Below, one piece after another: positions 6,249 through 7,263 of a DNA stretch of 7,263 nt. The position numbers were made by a program, and so were the translations under genes. A model generated the notes under the pieces. The model was not told where the DNA came from, did no database searches, and saw only the letters and a list, made by a program, of their open reading frames with translations. Numbering within the stretch: the first letter of the stretch is position 1; each line of letters opens with the position of its first letter. The stretch is from assembly GCA_937876385.1 (NCBI GenBank), contig CALFHQ010000559.1, positions 1-7,263 of the forward strand. Reading direction: 5' to 3'. The DNA comes from an uncultured Pseudomonadota bacterium (GTDB lineage: Bacteria > Myxococcota_A > UBA9042 > CAIXZC01).

Positions 6249-6425
6249 GGGGGTCTCCTCGATGGAGGTTGGCAAAGTCTTCCTTGCGTTCTCCAGGTTA
6301 TAGCAACATGGCCGGAAGGGGTCAACGAACACCGAGACAAATCCGAGGACGCCCCCGGCTTTGGCGTTGCGTCCAACCAGGCTGTCAAGGTATCCTGTGC
6401 AAATCAGTGGAATTGGGGGTAAAGG
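6249..6425. other. Divergent intergenic region between barrel operon and lipase
   Basis: These 177 bp separate two divergent genes. The left half carries the operon promoter and leader. In the right half a TTGACA box on the minus strand (about 6380-6385) has no partner -10, and the plus strand has only a weak TTGCGT/TATCCT pair (18-bp spacing) for the lipase. The lipase ribosome binding site is probably GGGGGT (6415-6420), 5 nt before its ATG. No operator palindrome was seen. Confidence 0.5.
6297..6325 (-). promoter_or_regulatory. Strong sigma-70-type promoter of the barrel-transporter operon
   Basis: On the minus strand, -35 TTGACC (6325-6320, 5 of 6), a 17-bp spacer, then -10 TATAAC (6302-6297, 5 of 6). 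Transcription would start near 6290, giving a leader of about 42 nt, too short for a riboswitch. This is the best promoter match in the window. Confidence 0.75.
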
Positions 6426-7263
6426 ATGCGCTTCTGGACTCACGTACTGTTGGTATTGGCGTTTTCCGTCCTGTCCGTTCCCGCTCGTGGTGCGGAGCCG
6501 GACTACACGAAAGATCCGGTGTTGATGGTGCACGGGTACCTGCTGGGGCAGACGGGAACGTGGACCTGGTTGAAGAATCAGCTGATTGAGAACGGTTGGC
6601 CCGAAGGGTATCTGTTTTCACTTCAATTCGACAACGTGGTGGGGTGCAATCCCGCCCACGCCGAGGCCGTGAAGGAGATGGTGGACACGGTGCGAGCGGT
6701 AACGGGGCGTGACAAGATCGACATCATCGCCCACTCGATGGGTGCTCTGGACACGCGATATTACATCAAGTACCTGTGCGGCTACAGAACCATCAACGAC
6801 TTCGTGACCCTGGCTGGAGCACACAAAGGAACCATTGTCGCGTGCCTCGACTTCTTCAGTTGCGGGGCCGACCAGATGTGCGTCCCGTTGGACCCGGAGG
6901 GGTGGAAGGACAACGACTTTCTGTTGGATTTGAACTCCTGCGATCAGACAGCGGGGCCCGACATCAAGTACACGAGCATCTGGACTGGAAGCGACGAGAT
7001 CATCGTCCCCCCGTCAAACTCCATTATCGACGGCGCCCGGAACATCAAAATGACGGCGTTGGTCGGTCATGGACTCATTCTCTTGAGCGAAGAGGCTCTG
7101 GGATACGTCATGGAGGGGCTCAACGGTGGGGGGCTCAACGACAACGTCATCGAAGGGGACGGACCGTGCTATGTAGAATGCTCTCCCCCGGTTGTGGACC
7201 CCTCCCCAGAGCCTCAACCAGAGTTTGTTGAGGTGGTGGAAGCGGATGAATTCGAAGACATCG
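6426..7263 (+). CDS. Secreted lipase, LipA/class 2 type alpha/beta hydrolase (cut by right edge)
   Basis: A predicted exported triacylglycerol lipase or esterase. The frame starts at ATG 6426 and is open to the window end (279 residues seen). Residues 1 to about 20-23 are a signal peptide (MRFWTHVLLVLAFSVLSVPA). The mature start PVLMVHGYLLG carries the oxyanion-hole HG. The nucleophile elbow is DIIAHSMGALDTRYYIKYL with Ser104, the acid is Asp190 in YTSIWTGSDEIIV, and the base is His215 in VGHGLILLS. Together with DGARN and EGLNGGGLNDN these follow Bacillus subtilis LipA (Ser77, Asp133, His156) closely. Compared with that 181-residue enzyme there is an insert of about 30 residues after GAHKGT with Cys140, 146, 152 and 172. 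After the catalytic domain there is a Pro/Glu-rich extension (SPPVVDPSPEPQPEF) that continues beyond the edge, perhaps a linker to a second domain or anchor. It stands divergent from the barrel operon. Confidence 0.93.
   Translation, partial: MRFWTHVLLVLAFSVLSVPARGAEPDYTKDPVLMVHGYLLGQTGTWTWLKNQLIENGWPEGYLFSLQFDNVVGCNPAHAEAVKEMVDTVRAVTGRDKIDIIAHSMGALDTRYYIKYLCGYRTINDFVTLAGAHKGTIVACLDFFSCGADQMCVPLDPEGWKDNDFLLDLNSCDQTAGPDIKYTSIWTGSDEIIVPPSNSIIDGARNIKMTALVGHGLILLSEEALGYVMEGLNGGGLNDNVIEGDGPCYVECSPPVVDPSPEPQPEFVEVVEADEFEDI

Noticed and set aside
6369..6405. A plus-strand promoter for the lipase (TTGCGT, 18 bp, TATCCT)
   Set aside because: The match is weak in both boxes; it is mentioned in the intergenic entry but not called as a feature.
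6249..6533. Upstream extension of the barrel gene by 95 codons
   Set aside because: It would run through the strong promoter at 6297-6325 and overlap the start of the divergent lipase; the signal peptide and ribosome binding site sit at the 6248 ATG.

Overview
The window looks like a chromosomal piece of a moderately GC-rich Gram-negative bacterium, most likely a deltaproteobacterium or myxobacterium-like lineage (Myxococcota/Bradymonadota). The main reason is the very large secreted lipoprotein. It combines a Pro/Asp linker, many CGxDGCGG and CxDGxxCTxDxC cysteine modules and beta-sandwich domains, a style common in those groups. The taxon is an inference from protein style; no rRNA or marker gene settles it.

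Layout, left to right. (1) 1-1113 (+): the last 370 residues of aconitate hydratase A, cut by the left edge. (2) 1114-1323: a non-coding gap holding five copies of an 11-bp GC-rich motif, the last three on an 18-bp period, followed at once by a good sigma-70-like promoter. (3) 1324-4785 (+): a 1153-residue cysteine-rich, multi-domain predicted outer-membrane lipoprotein. (4) 4806-6248 (-): a convergent two-gene operon, transcribed right to left from a clear promoter at 6297-6325. It encodes a predicted outer-membrane beta-barrel protein and then a six-helix NicO/UreH-like inner-membrane transporter. The ribosome binding site of the second gene overlaps the stop codon of the first. (5) 6426 to the right edge (+): a secreted lipase of the Bacillus LipA type (lipase class 2) with a Ser-Asp-His triad, an added cysteine-bearing insert and a Pro/Glu-rich C-terminal extension that runs off the window.

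Working together: the operon pairs an inner-membrane permease with an outer-membrane barrel, suggesting transport of one substrate (perhaps a metal ion) across the envelope. The lipoprotein and lipase are independent envelope or secreted functions, and aconitase is a TCA-cycle housekeeping gene. No mobile element, CRISPR array, phage gene, tRNA or rRNA is visible. The most notable structures are the modular lipoprotein, especially an eight-cysteine module repeated three times and a double-cysteine punctuation of every later domain, and the repeat array next to its promoter.
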